NCBI RefSeq assembly: GCF_016638705.1
Contig: NZ_CP067341.1
Coordinates: forward strand, 4,901,501-4,965,500
Length of the DNA: 64,000 bases
Source of the DNA: Lysinibacillus agricola
GTDB lineage: Bacteria > Bacillota > Bacilli > Bacillales_A > Planococcaceae
Direction: 5' to 3'
Both the position numbers and the translations under genes were made by a program. Position 1 is the first letter of the stretch; every line of letters begins with the position of its first letter. Positions 1 to 8,406 of the stretch are shown here, piece after piece. A model generated the notes under the pieces. The model worked only from the letters and a program-made list of their open reading frames with translations. It ran no database searches and had not been told where the DNA came from.

Positions 1-35
1 TTTACAATATGATTCTCTTCTATGTGTTAGTACCA

Positions 36-674
36 TTAACCGACAGCTGGGAAAATAGCTGGGCACTGCTGTGGCCGTACTACACCCGGACATGCGAACG
101 GTAATTCTGCTCTTGGCTCGCAGAAAGTTGCTAAGAATTCGACAGTAACTGGGAATGTAGATTGAATACTTTGGCAAACAGATACAGTAATTGTTAATGC
201 AGAAAACGTAATTGTACCTGCTCCAGCTGTTAATGTTCCTGTTGTACACACGAAACAATCTAAATCTGTGAATAAAATTTCTACATCTGTCCCTTTCGGT
301 GCACATAATGTAACTTGTTCACAACGGGAAACTGGAATATTACTGCTTGTGAACATAGTACCATTTGGTAAACAAACAACTATCGTAAGAATAAAATTCT
401 TTTGAATAGTTAGATTTTGAAGACATACAGTTGAACCATCAATGGAGAATTGGCGATTCTCACGGTTCAAGATAACAATAGGATTCGTTGTTGCTGGAAC
501 TACTTTACATGTAACTACTGCACCCGTTAAATCAGTAGTTGCTGTTACGCCGGGGAAAGCAATTGGTCCAGTAGGAGAAATATCAAATGACATTTCTTTT
601 ACAATCCAGTCAAATACCTTATCGACATTTATACAAATCAATTCCTGCGCCTGGGATGGCATATTCTCTTGCAT
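36..674 (-). CDS. Cysteine-rich putative spore-surface protein
   Basis: A 212-residue protein with no signal peptide or membrane segment. About a dozen cysteines are spread along short, beta-prone Val/Thr/Ile segments, and the N-terminus holds a CINVDKVFDWIV motif. Cys-rich, self-assembling proteins of this build occur in Bacillales spore coats and appendages, so a structural spore-surface role is inferred; I cannot name a family. The start is set by GGAGGTGTC eight bases upstream. On the same strand CATATGATA (713-721) fits the sigma-K -10 consensus, but no well-spaced -35 is seen. The neighbouring spore-type genes support the guess. Confidence 0.6.
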   Translation of the reverse strand: MQENMPSQAQELICINVDKVFDWIVKEMSFDISPTGPIAFPGVTATTDLTGAVVTCKVVPATTNPIVILNRENRQFSIDGSTVCLQNLTIQKNFILTIVVCLPNGTMFTSSNIPVSRCEQVTLCAPKGTDVEILFTDLDCFVCTTGTLTAGAGTITFSALTITVSVCQSIQSTFPVTVEFLATFCEPRAELPFACPGVVRPQQCPAIFPAVG

Positions 675-900
675 CCTTTTGACACCTCCATAAATATTTT
701 ATCTTTCGTTTGTATCATATGTTTTCCAGCTTTAAGTGCATGGGCTAAAAATTAATTCGTCATGATATTTATTAAAATCAATATGTATGATTTTTGCTTA
801 CCTTTAGAAAGAAGTAAAATGTTTATAAGGATCGGTATATTTGTAACAGAAAGTAATTATTTTTAATAAAATATTAATGGACTGAAAGGGGTGAAATCCA

Positions 901-2187
901 ATGGAAGATTCAAAATTGTACTCTAATCAAGACATTGAAAAATTAAAGCAAAAAATCGAAGCCTATAGGTCAACGTTGACTTCATTAAAAATGGGGACTT
1001 CAATGGGAGATTACCTATTTATGAAAAAGGATTTTGATGGGATTAAAACGCAAATCGCACATTTAGAAGGGCTAACCGAAACAATAGATGATAAGCAAAG
1101 CTCACAAATTAAAGGCTACGAGGAGCAGATAAAGTTTCTATCGATGCAAATTGAATCTTTGAATCAAACGATTGAGGAAACGAATCAAGAAATATTAATG
1201 GTTTTAAATAAATTACTTACGATTGAAGATGCTGAAGCTCCAACTACTACACCTAATACTGAAAACACTTCTAATTTTATGGGTAACAGTGCACAAAGAC
1301 ATCCGAGAATCGAACCGACAACGAACAAATCGGTGACTACATCAAAACAGCCATCTTATAAAATGCTACAAAATCTAGCAGGTAAAGCAACAAATATGCA
1401 ATTAGATATACACAATGGCATACCTTCTGATCGCAATGAAAATCAGAGAAATAAGCCCGAAGAACGCCACTTTAATCAACAATACTTTCAATCTGTAAAT
1501 ACACATCCAAGCCAAATATATAATGGTTTATACAGAAATACAACCACAGAATCCACCTTCCATTTTAAAAACGCTACGAACGCACAAGAAATTCCAATTA
1601 GTGTTTATGAACCTCATACATTACCGCCTGCCGAAATCCATAATTCCACTGTTATCGACCTTAATGCAGAAAATCCAGCTAATTACGGAGAACCCAATAA
1701 CACTGTCACTATAGATGAAATGAACTCTGTATTAACAAATGAGCCTGCCTATTTTGAAGCATCTGAAACGGTTAATGAGCCCGTCATTCCTGAAGCATCT
1801 GAAGTAGTTAATGAACCTGTCATTCCTGAAGCATCTGAAGTAGTTAATGAACCTGTCATTCCTGAAACACCTGAAGTAGTTAATGAACCTGTTTTTCTTG
1901 AAGCACCTGAAATGGTTAATGAGCCTGTTATTCCTGAAGCACCTGAAGTGGTTAATGAACCCGTTTTTCTTGAAGCATCTAAAGTAGTTAATGCACAAGT
2001 CGACATGAATAAATCCTCAAGTGACGAAATTGAAATCTTTGAAGCTAGGGCCGAGGAAGAACATGAAACCCAAGTACAAATTGAAGAAGTAAACAAGCAA
2101 CCCGAGCTAAAAGAAGAATCACCTGAAGAAAGCCAGAAAAAAGATAAGGGTTCTTTGTTTTTCAATTTCTTTCGAAAATGGAGTTAG
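901..2187 (+). CDS. Coiled-coil protein with Val/Pro/Glu repeats
   Basis: A 428-residue hydrophilic protein of unknown function. Residues 1-110 are rich in Lys, Glu, Gln and Leu with heptad-like spacing and probably form a coiled coil. A low-complexity Asn/Thr/Pro linker follows. Residues about 286-369 hold seven 12-residue repeats of the type VNEPVIPEAPEV, then comes an acidic stretch and a tail ending in KGSLFFNFFRKWS. There is no signal peptide or lipobox. The start follows AAAGGGGTGAAA. Its position between two spore-surface-type genes makes a coat or cell-surface structural role possible, but nothing proves it. Confidence 0.65.
   Translation: MEDSKLYSNQDIEKLKQKIEAYRSTLTSLKMGTSMGDYLFMKKDFDGIKTQIAHLEGLTETIDDKQSSQIKGYEEQIKFLSMQIESLNQTIEETNQEILMVLNKLLTIEDAEAPTTTPNTENTSNFMGNSAQRHPRIEPTTNKSVTTSKQPSYKMLQNLAGKATNMQLDIHNGIPSDRNENQRNKPEERHFNQQYFQSVNTHPSQIYNGLYRNTTTESTFHFKNATNAQEIPISVYEPHTLPPAEIHNSTVIDLNAENPANYGEPNNTVTIDEMNSVLTNEPAYFEASETVNEPVIPEASEVVNEPVIPEASEVVNEPVIPETPEVVNEPVFLEAPEMVNEPVIPEAPEVVNEPVFLEASKVVNAQVDMNKSSSDEIEIFEARAEEEHETQVQIEEVNKQPELKEESPEESQKKDKGSLFFNFFRKWS
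1756..2007 (+). repeat. In-frame 36-bp tandem repeats
   Basis: Six full units and one diverged unit, each 36 bases long, encode 12 residues such as EASEVVNEPVIP. Units at 1792-1827 and 1828-1863 are nearly identical, while others swap VIP/VFL and EAS/EAP/ETP. The period is a multiple of three, so unit loss or gain would keep the reading frame. Confidence 0.9.
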
Positions 2188-2242
2188 TTTAAAGTTGTGG
2201 TGTACAGAGTACAGTTACAATAGAGATTTATACGATAAATCC

Positions 2243-2279
2243 GTCCAATAAGTATGAAAATACATATTGGACTTTTTTG
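2243..2279 (+). terminator. Rho-independent terminator
   Basis: GTCCAATA (2243-2250) pairs with TATTGGAC (2265-2272), extended inward by GTAT/ATAC around a GAAA loop, and is followed by six T. It ends the transcript of the repeat protein. Confidence 0.85.
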
Positions 2280-2436
2280 TGTTCAATTAACAATTTACCT
2301 GAAAGTCAAATTCATTAGCGAATACTTGCCATTGACAAAAACTCCTCTAAAGAAACCTCAATATTTTCACATATAGATAATTGCCCTTACCCTATAATCT
2401 TAGCCGAATAGAATAATGAAGAAAGGGGGTGTCAAA

Positions 2437-3051
2437 ATGTGTATGAATAATTCAATGTGCGGGAGCGGCTGTGGCTGCGGTAATAAAAATGAGTGTGCTG
2501 CACTTGGTCCTTTTGAAGCTATAGACGCTGCATGTATTACTACACCAGCAGCAACAGGCTCTATCATCCCATTCGCATCAGGAACAGTTCCTGTTGTTTT
2601 AGTAGCTCTTGGTACTGGTTTAATTGGTACAACAAGTATTGTGGGATTCGGTACATCCATTCCAGGGATAACTCTTACTGGTACTAATATAGACTTAACA
2701 GCTGCTGCTGGAACTGAAGCCTTTTCTGTTCCACGTGCAGGTACTATTACATCTATTTCTGCATCCTTGTCTGCAACAGTTGCTGTAACCATTGTAGGAT
2801 CCGCAACAGTCAGAGCACAAATCTATCGCGCAGTTGCGGGAAGTAATGTTTTCAGCCCTACAACAGCATTTGTTGATTTAGCACCAGCTCTCTCAACAAT
2901 AGCAGTAGGTACTATTACATTTGGTACTGCAAACGTTACACCAGTGCCAGTAGCTGCTGGTGATCGTTTATTAATGGTGTTCTCCGTTACTACCTCAGGG
3001 GTTGCTGCTACTGTTACTGGTAACGCAAGTGCAGGAATCAATATTGTATAA
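2437..3051 (+). CDS. BclB C-terminal-domain exosporium-like protein
   Basis: A 204-residue protein. A short Cys/Gly-rich head (MCMNNSMCGSGCGCG) is followed by a domain like the C-terminal beta-jellyroll of the exosporium glycoprotein BclB: IPFASGTVPV, GIVGFGTS-like and a final NASAGINI motif. In Bacillus cereus-group BclB this domain caps a collagen-like stalk and trimerises; here the stalk (GXX repeats) is absent. An upstream in-frame ATG at 2416 is rejected because AAAGGGGGTG lies just before the ATG at 2437. Probably made late in sporulation and placed on the spore surface (inference). Confidence 0.8.
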   Translation: MCMNNSMCGSGCGCGNKNECAALGPFEAIDAACITTPAATGSIIPFASGTVPVVLVALGTGLIGTTSIVGFGTSIPGITLTGTNIDLTAAAGTEAFSVPRAGTITSISASLSATVAVTIVGSATVRAQIYRAVAGSNVFSPTTAFVDLAPALSTIAVGTITFGTANVTPVPVAAGDRLLMVFSVTTSGVAATVTGNASAGINIV

Positions 3052-3136
3052 AAAATTTATGTTCGTAAGTTAGATTAAAGCTACCATACAGTATCATTAT
3101 CCGTGTAACATACGATATTTACTTGAAAACAATTTC

Positions 3137-3178
3137 AAAAGTAGGCGATTTTCCAAAATCAGAAAATCGCCTACTTTT
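3137..3178. terminator. Bidirectional terminator
   Basis: A perfect 17-bp stem, 3137-3153 paired with 3162-3178 (core GTAGGCGATTTTC), is flanked by A and T runs. It lies between two convergent genes and can serve both. Confidence 0.9.
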
Positions 3179-3193
3179 CACTCTAAAAAAATA

Positions 3194-3706
3194 TTATTTC
3201 GCCAAAGCCATTTGAATATGAGCAAGATGATGCTCTCCATGCCAAGCATATAAGGCTACAGCTTTTTCAAGTGTCATCGAACCTGAATCAGGATGATGAA
3301 ATGCTCGCTGTAATTGGTTTTCTGTTAAGCTTTCCAGCAAATAAACCCAGCGTTCATGCAAGCCTTCAATTATGTTACAGGAGGTTGCGACAGGCATTTC
3401 TGAATCCGGAAGCTTTGCCCATTCTACCTCATTGTAAGGTTTAATCGTCGGACTATCCTCTGTCAAAGCTAGCTTAAAACGGATGTAGCTATTCATATGA
3501 CTATCTGCCATATGGTGGACAAGCTGCATAACCGTCCAGCCATTTTCTCGATAGGATTTTGTTAATGACTGTTCACTCGCACCATTAAGTGCCTCTGCTA
3601 GTTGTGTCGGTAATAGACGAATATCTTCTATCCATTCCTTTACTTGCTGCGCTGTCACTACTTCCGGAAATTGAAATTGTCCAATTGGATATCGTAAATC
3701 GGTCAT
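3194..3706 (-). CDS. yfiT: YfiT-like DinB-superfamily metal-dependent protein (putative bacillithiol transferase)
   Basis: A 170-residue DinB four-helix-bundle protein closely resembling Bacillus YfiT. The start MTDLRYPIG is typical of the family and is preceded by GGAGGATAGCTAC, so the longer in-frame start at 3742 is rejected. Three His ligand positions are visible: HHMADSH near residue 66, and HGEHH near the C-terminus (AWHGEHHLAHIQMALAK). YfiT-type proteins bind a divalent metal, and several DinB members transfer bacillithiol to xenobiotic or antibiotic substrates. Detoxification is therefore a family-based inference. Confidence 0.85.
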   Translation of the reverse strand: MTDLRYPIGQFQFPEVVTAQQVKEWIEDIRLLPTQLAEALNGASEQSLTKSYRENGWTVMQLVHHMADSHMNSYIRFKLALTEDSPTIKPYNEVEWAKLPDSEMPVATSCNIIEGLHERWVYLLESLTENQLQRAFHHPDSGSMTLEKAVALYAWHGEHHLAHIQMALAK

Positions 3707-3793
3707 GTAGCTATCCTCCATTTCTATTTTCTTACTTTTCATATTACCAATTTTATATTTTTCACGCTATTTGCCTTAATTTTTTTAAGTAAA

Positions 3794-3833
3794 ACCCTCA
3801 TTTTGTAAGAATTTATTCTTACACAACGAGGGT
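3794..3833 (-). terminator. Rho-independent terminator
   Basis: ACCCTC...GTAAGAAT pairs with ATTCTTAC...GAGGGT. Reading on the minus strand the hairpin is followed by TTTT, so it ends the lipoprotein gene transcript. Confidence 0.8.
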
Positions 3834-3857
3834 CATATTATGTGGAATATTAACTTT

Positions 3858-4340
3858 TTATTTAGTAATATCATAAATTAACGTATCAAAATAGCTTCCA
3901 TTCGTATAAAGTAATATTGCCCATTCTCCAGGCTTCGGGATTGTCACATTTGAAGGTGCATGAGCATCTGCACCATTAGCAGGTCCACCAAGCCCTATAG
4001 TCCAACCACCTACTAAAATAGGATGCACTGTTTTAGAATCTTTATGATACCCGACAATTGTTAACTTGGTATCTTGACCTTCTTCAATTCCCCAAATATG
4101 CCACATCCATTTTTGAGTGTTTAAACTCGGCATATCGGCACCGATAACACCCGATTTATTTGCATTACCGATAATACCTCTCTCTCCAAATTTAGCTGCC
4201 TTTTGGTCCCAATCAATTGATTTAAAGTCACTTTCTTGCACAAAGTCAGGTAAATCATTTGGCAGAGCAATCGCTTTCTCGCTCATTGTACAGCCTACCA
4301 ACAATAACAACACTGTTACCATAAGTACCCATCGCCTCAT
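3858..4340 (-). CDS. Small secreted lipoprotein of unknown function
   Basis: A 160-residue precursor. A charged start (MRRW), a hydrophobic stretch and the lipobox LLLVGC around residue 17 predict a lipid-anchored protein outside the membrane. The mature part contains a GIIGNANKSGVIGAD segment and Trp-rich WMWHIWGIE, and resembles the small DUF4871-type lipoproteins of Bacillaceae (tentative). It appears monocistronic, with its own terminator downstream. Function unknown. Confidence 0.7.
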   Translation of the reverse strand: MRRWVLMVTVLLLLVGCTMSEKAIALPNDLPDFVQESDFKSIDWDQKAAKFGERGIIGNANKSGVIGADMPSLNTQKWMWHIWGIEEGQDTKLTIVGYHKDSKTVHPILVGGWTIGLGGPANGADAHAPSNVTIPKPGEWAILLYTNGSYFDTLIYDITK

Positions 4341-4431
4341 TACTACACTCCCTACAAGTCATAGTTATTTCCTATAAAACGAATGTATCGCACAAATTGT
4401 TACAGAGGATCCGAATATTATATTCATTCTA

Positions 4432-5076
4432 TTATTCTATAGATCTCATCACAAATTTAACTAATGACTTTAACGGATGAATAATCGTTACATCTGACTC
4501 TATTTCGAATTGCCGTGCAGCCTCAACCATTGAAAGCTGTGCAACTGAAATATGCTGCTGCTCCCCTGCTACATCATGAAGAGTTTGTATAATAGCGTTA
4601 TTATATGCATCCTTTTTTCCTTGCATAATCAGTTCAAACGTATTGTCGATAACTTTTACTTCAGCATTAATGGATTTTTCATGTGACAAAGCGTATTGCT
4701 GAAGTCTGTTCATCGTACCTTCTACGGTTTCAGGATTTGTAAAAAGAATCGTTTGAGGCTTATTTTCTTCACAGATGGTTTCAAAGTAAGGCTCATCTAT
4801 TTTAATAATGGGAATAGAGAGTTCCAGCTGTTCTTCCTCTAACAATGCAATATAATTAGTGCACGTTATTAAAATGGCATCTATATTACAGCTCTCCATC
4901 CATTCAAGTTGCTCTTTCACCTTAAAAGCTAACTCTTCAGCCCCTTTTGAAACTTGTTGTATAAGACCTGGATCCACAAAATGGACTAGCTCTATCTTCT
5001 CCATGTTTTGAAATGCCTGTTCTATATACTCAATATTTGAATGATGTGCATGTAAACAACCAAGCTTCTTCCTCAA
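4432..5076 (-). CDS. Asp/Glu racemase-superfamily protein
   Basis: A 214-residue cytosolic protein. It starts at TTG behind a GGGGGG Shine-Dalgarno. The first half shows the superfamily signature around ILITCTNYIALL (Cys near residue 72, the usual first catalytic cysteine). At the equivalent second site (AQLSMVEAA) no cysteine is seen, so full racemase activity is doubtful; a related lyase or isomerase, or a defunct enzyme, is possible. It starts about a dozen bases after the stop of the disrupted acetyltransferase gene, implying co-transcription. Confidence 0.7.
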   Translation of the reverse strand: MRKKLGCLHAHHSNIEYIEQAFQNMEKIELVHFVDPGLIQQVSKGAEELAFKVKEQLEWMESCNIDAILITCTNYIALLEEEQLELSIPIIKIDEPYFETICEENKPQTILFTNPETVEGTMNRLQQYALSHEKSINAEVKVIDNTFELIMQGKKDAYNNAIIQTLHDVAGEQQHISVAQLSMVEAARQFEIESDVTIIHPLKSLVKFVMRSIE

Positions 5077-5087
5077 GACTAGCCCCC

Positions 5088-5694
5088 CTAATTAGTAAGC
5101 TGTTTTTCCATTGTCGCTACAGAAAGAGAGAAGCCGTTACGATTTTCTGCCTTGCCCTCTTTTGTGACAACATAACCCAATGAGCGATACAACTCAATAT
5201 TTCTTGGTACACTCATACGTACTTTACATCGACTAGTACTCTTTCCATTAGCAAACGCATATTGTTCAAGCTCTTCAATTAATGCTTTAGCCAATCCTTG
5301 TCCTTGCTTTTCCGGAATAACAGATAATCTAAAAAAATAAATTCCTTGAGAACTAAGTGTAAACCTTACCATCGCAACTGGTTGCTCATCGATATATCCA
5401 ATAAAGGCTTGCTCTCCATTTTTCATCGCCTGTTCAATCGATTCAATCGTTTCATTTAGTGCACTTGATGGTGGTGTTGCATGTTCATACTCTATCAATT
5501 ATGCCTCGGCATAATTGCGTCCGGAATCGGCTTTGTGCTTGCACAAAGAACTCCTTTCCGATTCCGTGACATCCGCCGGAGGCTTTAACTTCTTTCAGCG
5601 GGTGTTTGGACACGCACTGAAAGAAGTTAAAGGCCTGTAACATAACGTTATGAATTACTGAAGCATCCTCTGCTTGTGCTAAAATAATGTTCAT
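5088..5694 (-). pseudogene. GNAT acetyltransferase disrupted by a repeat insertion
   Basis: The first 22 codons (MNIILAQAEDASVIHNVMLQ, then Ala-Phe) are a typical GNAT N-terminus with a good RBS (AAGGAGTG). Reading then enters a hairpin repeat (5494-5628) and stops at 5485. The rest of the gene follows in another frame from 5492, starting EYEHATPPSSAL and including the acetyl-CoA motif EKQGQGLAKALIEELE and the C-terminal ELYRSLGYV. The two parts join into one normal protein of about 155 residues if the insert is removed. The distal part could still be translated from TTG at 5498, but it lacks beta-1/alpha-1, so activity is unlikely. Confidence 0.85.
5494..5628. repeat. Hairpin repeat inserted in the GNAT gene
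   Basis: About 135 bp. It begins ATCAATTATGCC and ends GAAAGAAGTTAAA. It contains CGGAATCGG paired with CCGATTCCG around TTTGTGC/GCACAAA, a GTGACATCCGCCGGAGGC block, and a terminal hairpin with 15-bp arms TTTAACTTCTTTCAG / CTGAAAGAAGTTAAA (second arm running to 5631). The same ends recur at 61226-61437, and the reverse complement of the CCGCCGGAGGC block recurs at 10935-10952. It encodes nothing, so it must be mobilised in trans if it is mobile. Confidence 0.85.
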
Positions 5695-5786
5695 TTGTCA
5701 ACACTCCTTTTTGATTAAAAATACGTTATAATGCATTTTTAATCAAAAATAAACCGCATTATCACAAAATAATGCGGTTAGTACTA

Positions 5787-6566
5787 TTAATTTTTATACA
5801 CAAAGCGAATTGCTTTACTCATTACTGTTGGAACGATTGAAGCATGATTTTCCTCCAACGCTTCATAGAAGGAAATATCCATGATTTTCTGTAATTTACT
5901 CGCAATTTGTTGTGCATCATCAACCATAAAGGTTTCCAGTTCCCCCACACCGATGAATAATTTTTCATAAGCAAATGGGCGCTCTTTTATAAATGTTGAC
6001 GCATAACTGAATAGTTCATGCTCATTCCACCAAATAGAAGGGCTAATCGCTATATAACGTTGGAAGCTTGCTTGATGATGGAATAATTGCCAAAGCGCAA
6101 AGTAGCCCGCTAATGAATGCCCGAACAGTGCTTGCTGCTGCATATTTACAGGGAACTGAGCCTGAATACTTGGCTTTAATTCCTGTTCTAAAAATCTACT
6201 AAAGTTCTCGGCTCCTCCATGTTTCTCATGACCCTTACCTTTAAATCTTGCAGGATAAATATACGTTTCGGATTGTCCTGTAAAGTCATAAAATCGGCGT
6301 TCATGCATATCCGCACCATGCCCAATACCTACAACAATAGTTGGCAATATACCCGTTTTAGGTGCATTGCGACTTTGTAGGCGTACCGCTTCCTTTACAA
6401 GATGGAAATATGACGATCCATCTAATACGAATAAGACCGGAAAACCTCCTTCCGGTACTTCTCCATTCGGTACATAGATATTTACCATATAAGTATAATC
6501 CGTAAACTTCGATACAATTTGCTGCGTCACATAATCAGGTGCTTTCGCGATCTTCGCTTCTATCAT
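5787..6566 (-). CDS. Siderophore esterase (BesA/YbbA-like alpha/beta hydrolase)
   Basis: A 259-residue esterase-D/Fes-type hydrolase. The nucleophile elbow GHSLAG is at about residue 149, the strand FPVLFVLDGSSYF lies in the N-terminal third, and the conserved His is in EENHASIVP near the end. BesA cleaves the trilactone of ferric bacillibactin after uptake to free iron in the cytosol. It has no signal peptide, which fits a cytosolic site. It is the last gene of the iron operon and overlaps the ATPase stop by four bases (ATGA), so translation is coupled. Substrate identity is inferred. Confidence 0.8.
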   Translation of the reverse strand: MIEAKIAKAPDYVTQQIVSKFTDYTYMVNIYVPNGEVPEGGFPVLFVLDGSSYFHLVKEAVRLQSRNAPKTGILPTIVVGIGHGADMHERRFYDFTGQSETYIYPARFKGKGHEKHGGAENFSRFLEQELKPSIQAQFPVNMQQQALFGHSLAGYFALWQLFHHQASFQRYIAISPSIWWNEHELFSYASTFIKERPFAYEKLFIGVGELETFMVDDAQQIASKLQKIMDISFYEALEENHASIVPTVMSKAIRFVYKN

Positions 6567-7363
6567 TTGTCGGTCTCCTTCATAACATCATAGCCATAAC
6601 ATACTGGTGTTTTCGTAACCGGATCTTCCATAATACGTGCATTAATATTGAAGACGTTACGCATAACATCTTCACATAAAATTTCCTCAGGCGTGCCAGT
6701 TTTCATTACAGCCCCCTGTCGCATGGCGATTAAGTGATCGGAATATCGTGCTGCGTGATTAATATCGTGCAATACCATAACAATCGTACAACGATGCTGC
6801 TCGTTTAAATTTTTCACAATTTCTAGTACCTCTAACTGATGTGCCATATCTAGATAAGTCGTCGGTTCGTCTAATAATAAAATATTTGTTTCTTGGGCTA
6901 AGGCCATTGCAAGCCATACACGTTGGCGTTGACCTCCAGAAAGCTGAGCAAGCTCCCGGTTACGATACTCATTGGTATTTGTAACCGTTAAGGCCCATTC
7001 AATCATTTCCTCATCTTTATTTGTTAAGCGATTAACACTATTTCGATGCGGATAACGACCATAGGCAATAAGTTCCTCAACCTTTAACTGACCTGGTGCA
7101 ATAGGCGTCTGTGACAAGATAGCTAGCTTTTTCGCGATTTCCTTCGTCGATAAATTTTGCATGTTTTGGTCCTGTAAATAAACCGTTCCCTGCTGCTTCT
7201 TTAATATACGGCCAATTGTTTTTAATAATGTTGATTTTCCACATCCATTGGGCCCTATAATGGTCGTAATCTTTCCCTCTTCTATCGTTAAATTCAAGCC
7301 TTCAAACACACGAACCTGCTCATAGCCAGAAGATAAATTTTCCATTCTAAATGCAGTTTGCAC
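6563..7363 (-). CDS. Ferric-siderophore ABC transporter ATPase
   Basis: A 266-residue ATPase of the FecE/FepC/YusV type. Walker A GPNGCGKST is at 37-45, the signature LSGGQRQR near 142, Walker B ILLLDEPT near 162 and the switch His in MVLHDINHA. It starts at GTG with AGGAGG seven bases upstream. It energises import by the two FecCD permeases encoded just before it. B. subtilis feuABC lacks an ATPase gene and borrows YusV; here the operon carries its own. Confidence 0.93.
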   Translation of the reverse strand: MQTAFRMENLSSGYEQVRVFEGLNLTIEEGKITTIIGPNGCGKSTLLKTIGRILKKQQGTVYLQDQNMQNLSTKEIAKKLAILSQTPIAPGQLKVEELIAYGRYPHRNSVNRLTNKDEEMIEWALTVTNTNEYRNRELAQLSGGQRQRVWLAMALAQETNILLLDEPTTYLDMAHQLEVLEIVKNLNEQHRCTIVMVLHDINHAARYSDHLIAMRQGAVMKTGTPEEILCEDVMRNVFNINARIMEDPVTKTPVCYGYDVMKETDK

Positions 7364-7374
7364 ACTATTTCCTC

Positions 7375-8406
7375 CTATGCTTTTGATTTCACTAATAAAT
7401 ATAAGAAATAAGGAATCCCAATAATCGAGACAACAATACCAACCGCCAGCTCAGACGGTGCAAATACTGTTTTCCCTATAAAATCAGCTAAAATAAGCAA
7501 TCCCGCGCCTATCAACGCACTTACTGGCATGACATAACGATGTTGTATGCCGACAAGCTGTTTAGCAATATGTGGCGCCATTAATCCAATAAAACCGATA
7601 CTACCTGATACTGATACACAGGCACTGACTAAGCCGACACTTGCCAATAGCAGTTTCATTTTCTCTTTTTCTACCGCTATCCCTAAACTAGTAATACTAT
7701 CCTCTTCCAATTGAAAATAATCGAGCAAATACGATTTCCGATACACATAAAAGCCTAATAATATAAGCCATGGCAACATAGTCACGACAAAAATCCAGTT
7801 TGCATTATAAATAGAGCCTGCCATCCAAACTGCGGCAGCTTCATAATCCTGAGCGTTCATTCTCAATGATAAAAACAGTGACAATGCCCCAAAGCCACTA
7901 TTAATTGCAATCCCTGTTAAAATTAATCGTTGCATATCTAAATGACCATTTTTCAGGGCAAACGAGAAAATCAACACAGCGGCCATCGCACCACCGACAA
8001 ACCCGAAAATCGGCATCATCAAAATGGATAACCAGCTACTCATATCTGCAGATGTGAGACGTAATTGAAAGAAAAACATAAATATGACAACTGCTGCACC
8101 AGCACCAGCATTGATTCCTAAAATACCGGGGTCTGCTAAGCCATTACGTGTAATACCTTGTAGCACAACCCCTGCCATTCCTAGGCCAACACCAACTAAT
8201 GCTGCAATGACAATACGTGGTAAACGGAATTCAAAAATGACAAGATCAAATTTTGAATTTGGTTCAATGCGTAACAATGTTTTTAAGACATCCATCACCG
8301 ACATATCAAAGACACCATTTGTAATATGGAGATAACCGGCACCTAAAATAAATAACATGAGTATTGAAACAGTCATAACGAATACACTTGAGGTTTTTTT
8401 ACGCAC
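7375..8406 (-). CDS. FecCD-family iron-siderophore permease (second subunit)
   Basis: A 343-residue BtuC/FecCD-type permease with about ten membrane segments and the family motifs GLGMAGVVLQGITRN and GLMAPHIAKQLVG, the latter being the cytoplasmic loop that docks the ATPase. GTG at 8406 is preferred over GTG at 8415 because the latter lies inside the Shine-Dalgarno GGAGGTG. It overlaps the end of the first permease gene. The two permeases form a heterodimeric channel. Confidence 0.92.
   Translation of the reverse strand: MRKKTSSVFVMTVSILMLFILGAGYLHITNGVFDMSVMDVLKTLLRIEPNSKFDLVIFEFRLPRIVIAALVGVGLGMAGVVLQGITRNGLADPGILGINAGAGAAVVIFMFFFQLRLTSADMSSWLSILMMPIFGFVGGAMAAVLIFSFALKNGHLDMQRLILTGIAINSGFGALSLFLSLRMNAQDYEAAAVWMAGSIYNANWIFVVTMLPWLILLGFYVYRKSYLLDYFQLEEDSITSLGIAVEKEKMKLLLASVGLVSACVSVSGSIGFIGLMAPHIAKQLVGIQHRYVMPVSALIGAGLLILADFIGKTVFAPSELAVGIVVSIIGIPYFLYLLVKSKA

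Noticed and set aside
36..674. Endospore appendage (Ena) subunit
   Set aside because: Cys-rich beta character is similar, but I could not match Ena-specific motifs; left as putative spore-surface protein.
1732..2165. Minus-strand frames of 88 and 138 residues
   Set aside because: Antisense shadows of the 36-bp repeats in the 901-2187 gene.
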